64,000 nt of DNA from Narthecium ossifragum (GCA_963920575.1 OY986967.1:18642094-18706093), one strand, 5' to 3'. Counted from the first letter of the stretch, positions 21,583 through 33,966 are shown. Notes: generated from the letters alone by a model not told the origin. Translations and numbers: made by a program.

Positions 21583-21918
21583 CTCTGCATATTTCTTCTG
21601 CTGTTCTATCCTGCGCTGGTTGTAGTAAAAGCACTGTAACTTTCTCTAGGAAGCTCCAAATCACAAACCATAAAATTCTCCAGTAGCTAGACTTCGAGAG
21701 CTTTCCAACCATATGTGACACATCATTTGGTTCTTCATCACCAGGTACAATTTAATCTTTAAAGTTGATACATATACTCTTTTCAGCTTCTTTTTGACTT
21801 AAGGACTTCAATTGCATCCTAAATCAAAATATAAGAATAATGAGTGTATTTAGGTACCAAATAAGCACAGGAGACTAAGTATTAAGGGATAAAAATATAA
21901 CATGATGCATCATCATCA

Positions 21919-23560
21919 AATTCCCCCACACTTAGCTTTTGCTCGTCCTCGGGCAAAACTAAAATTCACTCTACTCAACATATCAAGGTTGCAACGCCAT
22001 TAACAAAGAACAATCAAGCTCTTCACAATTCATAACATATCATGAACAAAAATTTTTAGACAACTTTAAAATCAATCAGTAAGTATTTTCACTTGAATAT
22101 GGAGCATACTAAACACGTAGACCCTCACGGAAATAAACACTCGACTCTCATGTGTTTGAAGGGTATGTATTTCACTCAAATTCATTCCAATAAAAATGAT
22201 CTACCATAAGCTTGCATATCTTCTCATTCTCCACCACTAGAATCACATACATAACAAGAATCATAAGGACTTTAAAGGGTTGTAACGGGGTTTAGGGTCA
22301 AGGTGAGAAATATTTGGGAACGTAGCTCAAAAACCAATGGAACTAATGGAGCAAAAGTGCATCAATAATACATGTACAACCAATCTCTCCATTCAACAAC
22401 TTCCCCAACTTAGCTTTAACATACTCAACCCATATAATATTACCACATTGGCAAAGAGATTGCTCATAGAATAATTTTTAACTGAAATAGTGAACAATCT
22501 TTTGCAAAAACTTCCACCTTTGTAGAGATCATACGTAAACATACCCCTTTCTTGGAGTATTAGGAGGATTCATAAACACATATTGTAACATGAGAGACAG
22601 TTTCCTCCTTCACTTTCTTTTTCTTTTTTTTTCTTTTCTCTTTTTTTTTTCTTTTTCTTCTCAGAAACAAAATACTCACGAATTGAGTATAAAAAATATA
22701 CTCCACTTCACCAATCATAGCCATACCACGATCCAAACACCCCCACACTTGAACTTTTGCACCATACATGTCATAATGATGATCAATGCTCCACTAGTTT
22801 TATGGCTTGGGTAACGGCATTGTTTTTCATGTTTAAAGCTTGTAATGTAGGTTAATAATGAAGTCAATAAAGCTCAAAGGGGTTTAGCAAAAGGAAAAAT
22901 TAATTGCAAGATAGGCTATTTGGCTTATGTAGCTTAAAACAAAAATGGCCTTAATCATGTTCATGTCTGCATGTGTCAATGTGACCTTGAATAGAATCAA
23001 AGCAAGTTCTCGAGAAACAAATCCATGGAAGAATATCTCTCATGAAAGAAAATAGTGAGACTGATATGAATGTGTCAGTCTAGAGGCTCAAAATCTCACC
23101 AGCTTTTGTCTACTCATTTAGTCACTACCATCTCAAGAAAAATAACTCAACTAATTAATTCTAAGTCGCAAGATTACTCATTCAATCATGTTATGAATAT
23201 GTCAAGCGTAACTAGTTCTCGCTCATGGCATATGCAACCTAGATCTCCTCCCCCACACTTGAAACTGACATTGCCCCCAATGTAAGGGGGAAGGCAAAAA
23301 TAACTAAAATGGAAGTGTGAAAATAAAAAGAGAAAGGAACGAACTCCCCTTGGGTTACCTCCCAAGCAGTGCCTTTGTTTATTGTCATTGGCTCGACTTC
23401 ATGCTTTCTTCCTTGAATACTGTGGGAGTTGCCAAACTTTGAATTTCCATAACCACATGGCTGGGCGAATTCTTCAGGTATGATAGGGAATGCTTGATCA
23501 CCTAAAAACAAAAGCAAAGCAAAAACAAAAGCAACATGCAAGCACACAACCTAAAAATAA
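21919..23560 (-). mobile_element. Internal 3' non-coding region of the minus-strand Athila-like element
   Basis: Read on the minus strand, the segment next to the LTR has the phrase 'gacgagcaaaagctaagtgt' and the polypurine tract GTGTGGGGGAATT (21919-21931), a hallmark of the end of Athila/Tat-type elements. Further in are 'ggcaatgtcagtttcaagtg' (about 23275) and 'gcactgcttgggaggtaacc' (about 23370), also typical of this non-coding zone after pol. A pyrimidine tract lies at 22600-22665. No pol is found; the element is truncated around 23560. Confidence 0.7.
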
Positions 23561-24416
23561 TTCAAGCACGCTCAAGCACACAATAAAGCAAATAAAGCCA
23601 ACTAAACCACTCTATACAATATAGAGCAATGCATTTCGAATAAACTTCATGAAGTTTCAGGTACAAACACTCCTAAGGCGGCTTGGATCGAATGTGGTTT
23701 TAAAAAGGGCATTAACAACACAAGTTGTAAAGTCGAATCAATCCTCAGTCTGTGCAGACTTATCCATGTTTAGTATTCTAGAAAGCAAATGTTGAGGGGA
23801 TCAATCCGCCCAAACATCTAGGAAAAACAGATTGATCCCAACGTCGCTGATGTGGCGTAATGGATGGTCTAGATTAAATCAAAGGGATGTTGAAAGCTAA
23901 GGGGCTATATAATGGCAATGAGGCTCTAATGTAGGGTTCTCTCTTGGCTCTAACAAAGGGGGCTGGAGGAGGCAGATGGGCAGTTGGTCAGCTGGCCTCT
24001 CTTTAGCTGGTTGGAGGGAGGAGAATAGGGTTTTTAACCAAATGAGGGAGGAGGCCAAGAAACCCATCTCGAAGGAAGGCATGAGGGAAGGATCATCTCC
24101 AACCTCTATGGATCCTTCTAAGATGAGTAGCTAGCTTTCCTTCTCTTGGGATTTCCATGTAGTTGTATGAATCTTTTGTAGTTTTCATAAGGATTTTATA
24201 TGTGTAATTTATGAGGATGATCTATTGTATGGTTTTGAGCATGATTTCTCTATCTTTGTACATGGATCTTATTGTTGAATGGATGAATGCCCTTATTGGT
24301 ATGACTTAGAAACTTGAGCATGATGGGTGTTTGTTCTTATTCCCCAATGAGTTGGATTCCAATGACATTGGGAGAATATATAGCCCAAGATTGGAGTTTA
24401 GGGATGCTGGAACCAT
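23561..24416 (+). other. LTR-like host sequence with TATA box, cut by a family C solo LTR
   Basis: No coding sequence. 'gggctatataatggc' near 23902-23916 is a TATA-box candidate followed by a purine-rich leader, as in LTR promoters. It continues after the family-C insertion at 25804-26131. Element ends were not found. Confidence 0.35.
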
Positions 24417-25798
24417 TGATGTGTTGTGAACGTGTCGTTAAAACATTGCAAGCTCAATCAAATATTAAATTTATAATCCTTATTCAATCACTAAACTACT
24501 AGGTAGAAATAGCGGTGAAGTCGGGAGTCGATACACAGGGAAAACGTTAGAAACTAAAATCAATTCTCAAAACCCTAAAACTAAGGAAAAGAATTAAAGA
24601 TAGAATAGAGTTATCTAAACTAATAAAGAAAAGAAATAAAAGGTTGATCAATTTGAATCAATGGAGTATTTACTTAGGAATTACTCAATCCACCCTATTT
24701 TCATTATTAGTCGTCTCTAGTTATCATCTTGTTCCCTTCTCTCAACATTATGGATCATATGGCTACAAGCTCACATGAATCCCTAAAATAAAGTTAATGT
24801 TCCCAACGACATAACATATCTTTGCTTGGCATAGATTGTCTTTGGTCCTATGATTACTTTAAATTATACTACTCCTAATGACCTTGGCACAACCTATCTT
24901 CGCGTAGCATAGCTTATCTCAAGGGCAAACCAATAACTTCATGAAAACCATCTCGTAAATCTCTACAATCAATCACAGAAATCATGTAGGACTAAAACTA
25001 CGTCAAGGGAACTCTGTTCCTTCAACTCTATTAACAATAAAACTGTATTTATGAGATCATGCATCGAGAAGAAGTTTACAAGAATCAAACCAAAGAAAAT
25101 CAAAACTACACTAGGGTTTCATGATATTCCTAAATACAAGAATTAACAACTCATCTTTTGGATGAAAGCCATCGGGTTGGGACAGAAAGCTGTCACCATC
25201 CGCATCATCGTCGTCTTTTTTTTCCTTCTCCAAAGATTGTCAAAAAGATGATTATTTCGGCTGGAATAACCCCTTTATATAATAGAAACCCTTGATCCCG
25301 GAATTAGGAGTTATAATTGAACTTAAACTCTAACTTCCCGAAATTCCATGTTGATGACGTCATCGGAGCGACCGATCGGACTCAACTCCGATCTCTCGCT
25401 CCAGTTGGTCTGATTGGGTCTTCACTGCCACGTCATTAGTTAATTTCAGCCTTTCTAAAATTTTAGCTTTCATAGATCCAACTTTCCTTTAAACCTGGCC
25501 CCAATCAATAGAGAATCGCACAAAGTGTTCAACATGAAAGTTGTAGAACTTGAAGTCTTTTTTCATCTCACAGAATTTCCGAATATTTGAAGTTATGTAG
25601 AATTTCTGGTGATTTATTTCCAAACAGTCGACGAAGCAGTTTTTTTACAAAATTTAATGATTTTTGGCCAAATTTCTTGTATTTCTTCTCAAATCCTACT
25701 TAAACCTGAAATCAAACACTAGGATATCAAATACACCTACTTTTAGTCTAACAAAGGTAATTTAAGGGGTTGAATTATGAATAATTAGTGACTTATCA
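24417..25798 (-). mobile_element. Solo LTR, family C, 1382 bp, minus orientation
   Basis: It starts TGATGTGTTGTGAACG and ends GTGACTTATCA, with the perfect 5-bp duplication ACCAT at 24412-24416 and 25799-25803. It is the reverse complement of the family-C copy at 2214-3665 (for example 'tccttattcaatcactaaac' here against 'gtgactgaataagga' there). No internal element sequence is present. Confidence 0.92.
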
Positions 25799-26131
25799 AC
25801 CATCCCTATCATTCTAATTAGAGGGTCCATACTATCTCTCTCTTGTATTGGACTCGAGGTGTTAAAACCATCTCGATTCAATACCCGATTCCATACAATA
25901 CCTTTTTGTTGCGATGAATCGATCTTAATCGAAGGTTCGTTAGCGACGATTTTGTGAATGCGATTTTTGCCAGCGAAAGCTTCTAAGCCAACTTCCATTG
26001 AGTGATAAGTGAGGCTAACCACCCGCTCATCGACTTCTAGATTTCGATCGTCCCAATTAGATTATACACATTATGATGCCGAACCAGATCCAGACCTGAC
26101 CGAGTCCGATCTGGAGCCGCTCCCTAGGCGG
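25799..26131. other. Host sequence between two solo LTRs
   Basis: Continuation of the LTR-like sequence interrupted at 24416. It ends in GGCGG (26127-26131), the target duplication of the next insertion. No gene seen. Confidence 0.4.
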
Positions 26132-27700
26132 TGATGTCGCTCAAATGTGTCACGCACAACGGTCGTGGTGCAGTATAGCATAAGAGAGGTCGAACCCACA
26201 GAGAGACAAGCAGACAGGATCCAGAAATACAGATAATAATATATTGAAGACAATCAAGAAAGCTAACTAAACTAAATTAGATCAAAGGATTAATGATAAT
26301 GTAGGATTAACTGGAGATATCAGGATTTTAATAAGGGTAAGCGTCAGGAATCTCTTCACTCGGATTTAGGTTCTTCTCTTCTCAATGGTTCATATAATAC
26401 TCGGTTAAGGGATTCACATCCCAATCACCTTAACCGGAAGATATAGAATTATGAATCTGATAAAATATAAATATCTCTTTCTATGTTTGGTTCTTCTCAT
26501 TGTAACCCTAACTCCGTCCTACCAGATCCTAAGAATACACGATACCGGCTGTCACTACAGGCAACACATAGCAAAGATTCCTTGGAATAGAGCCCCAACC
26601 TTGTTTTACCATATCCCTAAGAATACACAATACCAGCTGTCACTGCGGGCAATGCATAGCAAAGGTTTCGCGAGACTCGGTAGAAAAATCAAAAGAGATA
26701 ACTATGGTATCACAATATCATAAAAGAAGCATGACTGGATTTATAATAATGTTTAACCACAAAGCAATCTGTAAAGATCTAATACATAAATAGAGTTTAA
26801 ACAAAAAAGATGAAAATCTATGAACCATGATGAAGAAGAAACCCTAATCCTCGCTGTATCATCCGTCCGCCATGCCCGCGGCTTATTCGGCCATGGATGA
26901 AGATGTCTCCATCTTCTTCCTTTAGAAAACTTCCAGAGAAGAGCCCCCAAAAACGTCCAAGAAAAACCCTAGAAAGAGTCCTATTTATAGCCTTAAGTGT
27001 CTCCATCCTCAGATTAGATCTGAACCGTTGATTTTCTTCACTAGGAAAGTAGGATCGATCCTTCCATAGGTGTAGGATCGATCCTTTACATCAAAATCTT
27101 CAATTTCTGACTACACCCGAGTCGGATCGATCCTTCTATGGGTGTAGGATCGATCCTTCTATGGGTGTAGGATCGATCCTTCTATGAGTGTAGGATCGAT
27201 CCTTCTATGGGTGTAGGGTCGATCCTGCTCAGTAGGATGGATAGTAGGATCGATCCTAAAGAGATCATTTGAAAAGTATGCGTTCTGTCAGGTCTGCACG
27301 TAGACGGATCGATCCTACTAGGGAGAAGGATCGATCTTTCTTTCCAGAGAATTTACTGTTTTGCCATCCAGACTGCGCCATCGGTACTAAAATTGTCGTA
27401 ACTTCCTCTAGAAAACTCCAAATCACGAACTGTAAAATTCTTCAGAAACTAGACTTCAAGAGATTTCCATTCATATAAGGCACATCATCTAGTTCTTCAT
27501 GAATAGGCACAGTTTAATCTTTAAAGTTGATCCATATACTTTTTTCAGCTTCTTTTAGCTCCAATTTCCTGCATTTTCCAAACAACTATGTGAAGCACAT
27601 AAAAGTATAAAAATAGTGCTAAAGAAGTTGATTAAGGGTGAATATATAGCAATTGAGATGGTAATCAGGTTGTTCAGAGTGCACTTTCGTGCACTCATCA
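26132..27700 (-). mobile_element. Solo LTR, family B, 1569 bp, minus orientation
   Basis: It starts TGATGTCGCTCAAATG and ends TGCACTCATCA, flanked by the perfect 5-bp duplication GGCGG at 26127-26131 and 27701-27705. On its own strand it has a TATA-like site near 26988 and, upstream, a dense array of GATCGATC. The 3' part carries 'gcgaggattagggtttcttc' and direct repeats of 'cctaagaatacac' type (26520-26640). Confidence 0.93.
27040..27345. repeat. Minisatellite of GGATCGATCC units in a family B LTR
   Basis: About nine exact GATCGATC palindromes occur here. Between 27125 and 27217 they form a regular 23-bp array (GGATCGATCC followed by 'ttctatgggtgta'). Other family-B copies carry the palindrome with different spacers, so the array has been homogenised within this copy. 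Confidence 0.85.
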
Positions 27701-30173
27701 GGCGGTCCGGACGCGTTCGAACTCCATCCGTCCGACTCCGATCTCCGTACGACTGCGTCCGTCAGATGGGCATAACTTTCGACCACTATGTCCTATCAGG
27801 GCGTGCAACCAGTCAAAATGACCGGCTCGACGAGCCCGTCAAGATTTATCGGAGATCGAAGATCTCTCCATGACCTTGATCTCTAAATCTCCAGATTCCT
27901 TTTCCTTTGGCTTAAGATCCTGTTTTAGTGAAAAACTTTTCTTTTTAGGCAGTTTATCGGTCTTTTTAGTTTTAGCAAGTTTCCTATTTGTAGTCGGTTT
28001 TCTCCTCTTTGAATTCCGGGTTTCGTTAATTGGATTAGGTTAATTCATGTCTGAGTCTATGGGATTAATGAAGAACCCCTACTGAGCGTAATTGCTCACT
28101 CCTACCCGGGCTGCATTTTGCAGGTACAGACGTTAGCTCTTCTTCGGTGGCTCCTATCGAGCAGGTGTTTGGTGGCGCGGCGGCGTCTGGAGGTCCTTGA
28201 GGAGCGGTGATCATTGTCTGTACCATTTTTGTTTAGTTAGCCTCCTACGGGAGTATGTTGTATAAATGTTAACCCATTTTAGGATTTGAATTTAACTTAT
28301 TATATTGTTGAGGCTTGGAATTATTGTTAAATAAGGGTGCTTCATGAATTGTTTAGGGAGACCAATAGATTAGAGGGAACCCTCGCCAAAATTATTCGGC
28401 ATTTAGTTAGGTTCCGGTTCACGTCGTTGATGAGTGCATGAAAGTGCACTCTGAACATGACTAAGCGCAGCTTATTTGCTTAGTTTTCATGATTAGTATA
28501 GATGTTTTCGTTCGTATATGTTGCTTCACAAAGTTATTTGTATTATGCAGAAAATTAAAGCAAAGATGGGTCTTTAACGCCAAAACTATACCTGCTCATG
28601 ACGAACCAGATGATGTGCCATATATTCCTAGAAAGCTCTTGAAGTCTAGTTTCAGGAAAATTTTTCGGTTCATGATTTGGAGCTTCATAGAGGAAGTTAC
28701 AGTGTTTTTAGTGCCAGTGCGCAGTGCATAATGGCAGAAGAAATATGAAGGAAATTAAAGATCGATAGAAGAAATATGCAGGAAATAAAAGATCGATCTT
28801 CCTTACATAAAAGATCGATCTCTTATGCATGCAGAGATGAAAAAGACCCACGGTCGACCGTGGCATCGACTGTCAGCCTCTGTCAAAGAAAACACTTCGC
28901 AGGGTCGATGCGAAGATCGACCGTGAGCAAAAACAAGAAAGTTGGAATAAAAGATCGATCTTCTTTACTAGGAAGATCGATCCTTTGTGGGCGTTGACAA
29001 CAACTGATGAAAGAAATCGATCTCTTCCTGAAAAAAGATCGATCTGAACCTGGGCGATCTGGAAGGAACCCAGTCTACGGAGAAAGAAGATCGATCCTTT
29101 CTTTAGGGAGATCGATCTTAGTCGGGGCGAACAAGGTTACGAAAATTGAGAAAAGAAAGAAGATCGATCTTTATCCTTAAGAAGATCAATCCCTTGTCGG
29201 ACGACCTGAATATGAGCCCTCAGATTTAATCCAACGGCTGAAATAAAAGCTAGGGTTTCATGTCCTTATATAAAGGGGACTTCTTGGACGTTTGGAGAGG
29301 CTTTTTCTGGACATTTTCTAAGGGAAGAAGATGAAAACATCTCCATCCATGATCGAGTAAGCCGCGGGCATGGCGGACGGATGATCTAGCGAGGACTAGG
29401 GTTTCTTCTCCAACAATGGTTCATAGTTTTGATCTTTACTGTTAAACTCTTTTCTATGTATTGGATCTTCAAAGATTATTTTCAGATTATAGATTTCGAT
29501 GTGGATGATTGATATTATGAATCCAGTCATGCTTCTTTCATGATCTTATAATCCCATAATTTTATCTATTGTTTACCTACTTTATCTCGTGAAATCTTTG
29601 CTATGCATTGCCGATTGTGAGAGTTGGTATTCTGTATTCTTAGAGATCTGGTTAGATAGAGTTAGGGCTTTGTCCCGATGAACTTTTACTATATGTTGCC
29701 TGTAGTGACAACCAATATCATATATTCTTAGGTTTGGGTTGGATGAAGTTGGACCTATAATAAGGAAGAATCAATCGTAGGAAGAGACATTTATATATTT
29801 TGTTAGGTTTATAGTTCCATACCTTCCGGTTAAGGTGATTGGGATGTGAATCTCTTGACTGAGTATCATATGAACCATTGAGAAGAGAAGAACCTAAATC
29901 CGAGTGAAGTGATCCCTGAAGTCTAGGCTCATTCAAATCCTGATTTCTTTCGTTAACTTTATCTCATCATCACATTTTCGATCTATTTTCTTAACTTTTA
30001 TGCTCTTGATTGTTTTCGATATATTGTTATCTGTATTTCTGGATCTTTCCTGCTTGTCTCTCTGTGGGTTCGACCTCTCTTATGATGTACTGCACCGCGA
30101 CCACTGTGTGTGACACATTTGAGCGACATCAGTCGCTCGACCTGGTTGGGCCTTCGCGGGTCGGAGTGCGACA
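27701..30173 (+). mobile_element. Family A-related LTR, 3' part, interrupted by a family B solo LTR
   Basis: From about 28075 the sequence follows family A: 'gctcactcctacccgggctg', 'cctcctacgggagt', 'gagaccaatagattagaggg', 'gttccggttcacgtcg'. It resumes after the insertion with 'ctggttgggccttcgcgggt' and ends TGCGACA at 30173. The 27701-28070 part is unlike the other family-A copies, so this is a diverged or recombinant relative. Its 5' end lies left of 26132 or is lost. Confidence 0.65.
28428..30131 (+). mobile_element. Solo LTR, family B, 1704 bp
   Basis: It starts TGATGAGTGCATGAAAGTGC and ends GAGCGACATCA. The flanks are GTCGT (28423-28427) and GTCGC (30132-30136), a 5-bp duplication with one change. 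A TATA box (TATATAAA, 29267-29274) fixes transcription to the plus strand. About eight GATCGATC or close variants lie at 28760-29170, upstream of it. It is nested in a family A-related LTR. Confidence 0.9.
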
Positions 30174-31344
30174 TTGGATGGCTCTCCTAAGGCCATGTCA
30201 GGGGCTCACTGCCCTGACAGTTACTCCACCAGGTGACACGGGAGCCCACAAGTGTGTGTTTGTGTGTGTGTGTGTGTAGGGAAATTTTCATAAGGGAACC
30301 GGTTCCCTAACACATGTGTAGGGAACCATCATCCTAGTCATCCGATCCCATCGGACGGCCAGGATCCACTCTTAACCCCCTAAAACCCCTCTCTCTACCG
30401 TGCCCAACCATCTCTCTCCTGCGCCCTAGACATCGCCGTCCACCCTCGAGCCAAACCCGGAGCTTCCCCGTCCACCCTCGAGCCAAACCCGGAGCTTCCC
30501 CGTCCACCCTCGAGCCAAACCCGGAGCTTCCCCGTCCACCCTCGCCCCGTCAACCACCACACGCTCGAGCATCGGGCGCCGCCCTCAAGCTTCCACGACC
30601 GCCACCAACGCCTCGCCCCGTCCTCGAGCCAAACCCGGAGCTTCCCCGTCCTTGACGTTCCTCGTCCACCCTCGAGCCAAACCCAGAGCTTCCCCATCCT
30701 CGACCTTCCTCGTCCACCCTCGAGCCAAACCCGGAGCTTCCCCATCCACCCTCGCCCCGTCCACCACCACGCGCTCAAGCATCAGGCGCCGCCCTCGAGT
30801 TTCCACGACCGCCGCCAACACCTCACCCCGTCCTCGAGCTTCCCCGTCCACCCTCGAGCCAAACCCGGAGCATATCTGATAATACATTAACAAAAATTTA
30901 TTCGCCTAAACGTTATGTTTGAAGGAGGCCGGACCCTCTAAAGTCCAATCGTCTCCTTTTCACCATCCACCTGCATTCTCCGTTAAGAGATCTGCAATAA
31001 ATTTTGTCTCGTAACATAAAAGCTCGCTGTACATGTAGAATCGACATAGACTAGCAAAAAACGGTGGGAAGAAGTTTAATTTTCATATATATCAAAACGA
31101 AAACTTTTGGTCATTTAAATCGCTGTATAAGGAACGTATAGTATAAAATTGTACATTGTCATTGTAATATGGTGTTTTATGAGCGACAATGGATAGTATA
31201 ATATTTTACGTTGAATGATTTAACACACTTAGATGTTGTAAAATCTTATTATACCACATCTAAGTCAGCATTTTTTTTTACGGAGCACATCGTATTACTT
31301 GTTGGTGGTAGAAGACCATAATTACCCTTATTTTCTCATACTTA
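30174..31344. other. Intergenic stretch: (TG)n, GC-rich minisatellite and AT-rich DNA
   Basis: It holds a (TG)n run at 30254-30279, a palindromic 'aaccggttccct' zone at 30297-30310, and the 32-bp minisatellite described separately. From 30900 the DNA is AT-rich with no supported gene. The open frames over the minisatellite are a by-product of its repeat unit. Confidence 0.55.
30432..30870. repeat. GC-rich minisatellite, 32-bp unit
   Basis: The unit 'caccctcgagccaaacccgg' plus 'agcttccccgtc' repeats regularly from 30438 (starts at 30438, 30470, 30502) and irregularly to about 30870. A larger duplication includes 'caccaccacgcgctc..agcatc' and 'cctcga/caagcttccacgacc' (about 30545-30610 and 30755-30820). 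Confidence 0.88.
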
Positions 31345-31792
31345 GAACATCATCATCAACTTCTCTATCCCTATCCCTATCCCTATTTTGATGTGATTTT
31401 ATGTCGTTCTATAATATAAGGAATCGGCTTTTGCCTTATTCACCCAACAGTTTTCTCTATATTAATTCCCAATAATGTTGAAAACTTTAAAACTTAAATA
31501 TGCTTAGTGGATAGGGAATGCATTTTCATTCCCAACATATTCCTTATCCCGTTCTCTATCCCTAAATTTAAAGAATTGATTAAAAAACATTACCCAACAA
31601 ATTCCCTATCCCCAAACTCGTTCCATCTCTCATTCCCTAAATTTTAACATATTCCCTAATTATAGAGAATGAGATTGGTTTTAGGGAATGATGTAGGCAA
31701 TGGATTTGAAAATAGGGAATCTATTGTGTGATATTTTTTAATAATATTCTCTTAATATAGGGAATGGGATAGTGAACATGTTGATAATGGTC
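31345..31792. mobile_element. MITE, about 448 bp, with TTA target duplication
   Basis: The left end GAACATCATCATCAAC and the complement of the right end GACCATTATCAACATG form imperfect inverted repeats, flanked by TTA at 31342-31344 and 31793-31795. TTA duplications are typical of PIF/Harbinger (Tourist) MITEs. The interior has many 'attccctatcc/ggataggg' words in both orientations. No coding capacity. Confidence 0.6.
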
Positions 31793-31892
31793 TTAGTCAC
31801 ACCCTTAATAAATGACATTTCTATTCATTATATATTATATTATACATATCATTCATCTGTACTAGTATCAAACATTGTATAGTATTAAAACG

Positions 31893-32336
31893 GGTAAATA
31901 CAGTATTTGACCCTGTGCTTTGCGTCAAGTTTCATTTAAAACTCTGTAGTTTCAAAACTTTCAAATAAGGTCCCGACGTTTGGATTTCGTTTCAAATAAG
32001 GCCCTAGACGCCGACACTGTAAGTGGGTTGACGACAAATGAGTCACGTGACATCATATTATCATAAAATACAAAGGGTAAATTACATTTTTTGGCCATGT
32101 GTTTTGGATCAAGGTTCACTTAAGGCCATGTGGTTTGGGTTATGTTTCATTTAATGCCTTGTGGTTTGGGTCACGTGATGTCACGTGACTCATTTGCTGT
32201 CAACCCACAAGCGGCATCGGCCATAGGACCTTATTTGAAATAAAATCCAAATGTCATACCCTTATTTGAAAGTTTTGAAACTTTAGGGCATTAAATGAAA
32301 CTTGATCCAAACCACAAGACTCAAAACTGTAATTTA
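31893..32336. mobile_element. MULE-type MITE, long inverted repeats
   Basis: The left arm ('aagtttcatttaaaactctg', 'agtttcaaaactttcaaata') is the inverted copy of the right arm ('tatttgaaagttttgaaact', 'aaatgaaacttgatccaaac'). The near-direct repeats TATTAAAAC (left) and TATTAAAAA (right) could be a 9-bp duplication with one change. The centre looks partly duplicated ('gggtaaattacattttttgg' at 32071). Boundaries are approximate. Confidence 0.55.
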
Positions 32337-32584
32337 CTTATATTAAAAACTAATGAGCCCCCGTGCCACCTGACATGGTTATTAGAAATAACCGTTCACC
32401 AGCCCCACTAACTCCGCATTCCCTCCTTTTCCGTTAGATATTACATATAAACACAAAGAGTTCTTCTCCATCATCTAATAGAGTGCACCTTTTTTTTATA
32501 AGATTGATTAATCTTAAATTTAATACATTATATAGTAAGTTGTACATCCAAATCATATACAGCGAACCAAAAGGGCCCTTAAAT

Positions 32585-32948
32585 TTTTTTTTTCTTTTTG
32601 AATAGATCAGCCCAAAAAAGGCTAGCACAGGGTTACAAAGAACTATCCATGGAAGCTAACAAAGGCAAAGATTGGTACCAGGAAAACAGACAGAGGAAGC
32701 TACAAACAAAAAGGAAAGCCCTTTGGAAGCTCAGATCCAAGAGGAAAAACCCACGAGAAAGGAAACTGCCGCTCTCTTCCGAGACGAGCCAGGACATCCA
32801 CCTGAAGCAAACGGTCTCTATGCACAGATCTAAAAATCGCCACCTCAAAATGGGCCGCCAACGCACAAATCACTCGAAGAAGGTAAGAAAGACTAGAAGG
32901 CCAAGTCATTTTACAATCAAGTCCTAACTCAGCCAGCCGCAACAAGCA
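32585..32948 (-). pseudogene. 5'-truncated LINE retrotransposon: C-terminal RNase H and poly(A) tail
   Basis: On the minus strand the sequence ends in an A-rich tail (T-run at 32584-32592 on plus). Just upstream is a frame with LRVICALAAHFEVAIFRSVH and VDVLARLGRERQ, resembling the C-terminal plant-type RNase H (H.RE.N..AD.LAR.G) of plant LINEs. The 8-bp direct repeat CCTTAAAT flanks it at 32577-32584 and 32949-32956, fitting target-primed reverse transcription with 5' truncation. Frameshifts are present. The RNase H reading is less sure than the LINE architecture. Confidence 0.65.
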
Positions 32949-32999
32949 CCTTAAATAACAATCAAGACCTCACATCTTTAGTTATTACTACAAATTAGG

Positions 33000-33425
33000 A
33001 TTAAGTTATCCATTCTAAATACACCACAACCTTTGCTATATACACTGCAATGTTTAAATTTCTAAACTGCCATCCTTCTTTTCTTATCAATATGATGATG
33101 GTGGTGGTGGTTGGGCGGCGGAGGGCGGGGATAGTGATGGCACGGAGAATGGTGGCAGTGGAGTTGCCAACAATCAAAGAGGGGGCCACGGGGTAATCTG
33201 TAACTAGCCTAATGGCTGAACTCTTCAAAAAAAAAAGAGGGGGCCACGGGTGGAGTCTCTTACAGTAACTCACGTGGGAAGGGGGTTGGTGGTGATGGAG
33301 GAGAAAGATGGTGATAGAAGGAAGGGGCTTGTTGTGGCTGGCTGAGTTAGGACTTTTTTCATTAAATATTATAATAAAAATAAAAATATGTGATGTATTT
33401 AGTAATAAATGTGGTGTATGAAGAA
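33000..33425. mobile_element. Possible MITE with short inverted ends
   Basis: 'ctaaatacaccacaacctt' near 33015 and 'taataaatgtggtgtatgaa' near 33401 are imperfect inverted copies. Inside, 'gagggggccacggg' is duplicated (33179 and 33237). No target duplication could be fixed. Confidence 0.35.
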
Positions 33426-33966
33426 ACACCCTTTCCAAATAAGGATCATCACCTACGTTTGACATGTGGATCCCTTGCGCATGCAACACAAGGAATATCC
33501 AATAAGTCCAACAATAAGAAGAAACCAAATACATATAGAATAATGATCCGGGTACACTTAAAGGCTGGACGGCCTGATCCACACACATGGCCATACACCC
33601 ACATAAGTATTACATATATACATACTACTCATGTATTATATTTATTTTTATATAATATATGTATGTGTGTATACATACATACATACCATATATATGTAAA
33701 TACATACATATATAGATATCTACATACATGTATGTGAATATTTGTGTGTGTAATATATACATTATATATTGTTAATATGTATGTATGTATAATAATATAC
33801 ATGTATATATGCAAATATATCTATATATTGTATGTATGTGAATATGTGTTTAATATATGTAAAAAGAGTGTGTGTGTGTTTGTTGGTGACAAGTGGCACA
33901 AGTCTAACACCCCCACGTAATGGTGGATCGGGTCTTCCTCCTTTTGGGAGGACCCGAATCACTACT
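33426..33966. other. Non-coding, tetranucleotide-rich simple repeats
   Basis: Between about 33600 and 33880 the DNA is made of interrupted TATG/TACA and TGTG words. The open frames here are low-complexity products. No gene seen. Confidence 0.6.

Larger units (their letters stand above)
19480..21918 (-). mobile_element. 3' LTR of an Athila-like element, minus orientation, with a DNA transposon inside
   Basis: On the minus strand the block starts TGATGATGATGCATCATG right after a polypurine tract (GTGTGGGGGAATT) and ends near AACACATCA at 19480. Removing the DNA transposon at 20683-21582 leaves about 1540 bp. The U3 part (21600-21800) matches family B ('cacatcatttggttcttcat', 'tactcttttcagcttctttt'), while its ends do not. 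A cluster of GATCGATC/GGTCGATC palindromes lies at 20440-20670. The plus-strand end 'gtacgagtcgatcccacgaa' near 19540 is typical of LTR 3' ends. Confidence 0.78.

Noticed and set aside
23239..23547. Minus-strand frame with signal-peptide-like start
   Set aside because: It overlaps the conserved non-coding post-pol zone of Athila-like elements (gcttgggaggtaacc), so the frame is incidental.
27040..27345. Regularly spaced 10-bp repeats resembling a CRISPR array
   Set aside because: Plant LTR context, spacers are themselves repeated and very short, no cas genes; it is a minisatellite.
30395..30893. Repetitive frames rich in Trp/Arg/Gly or Pro/Ser
   Set aside because: Direct translations of the 32-bp minisatellite; no start context or family match.
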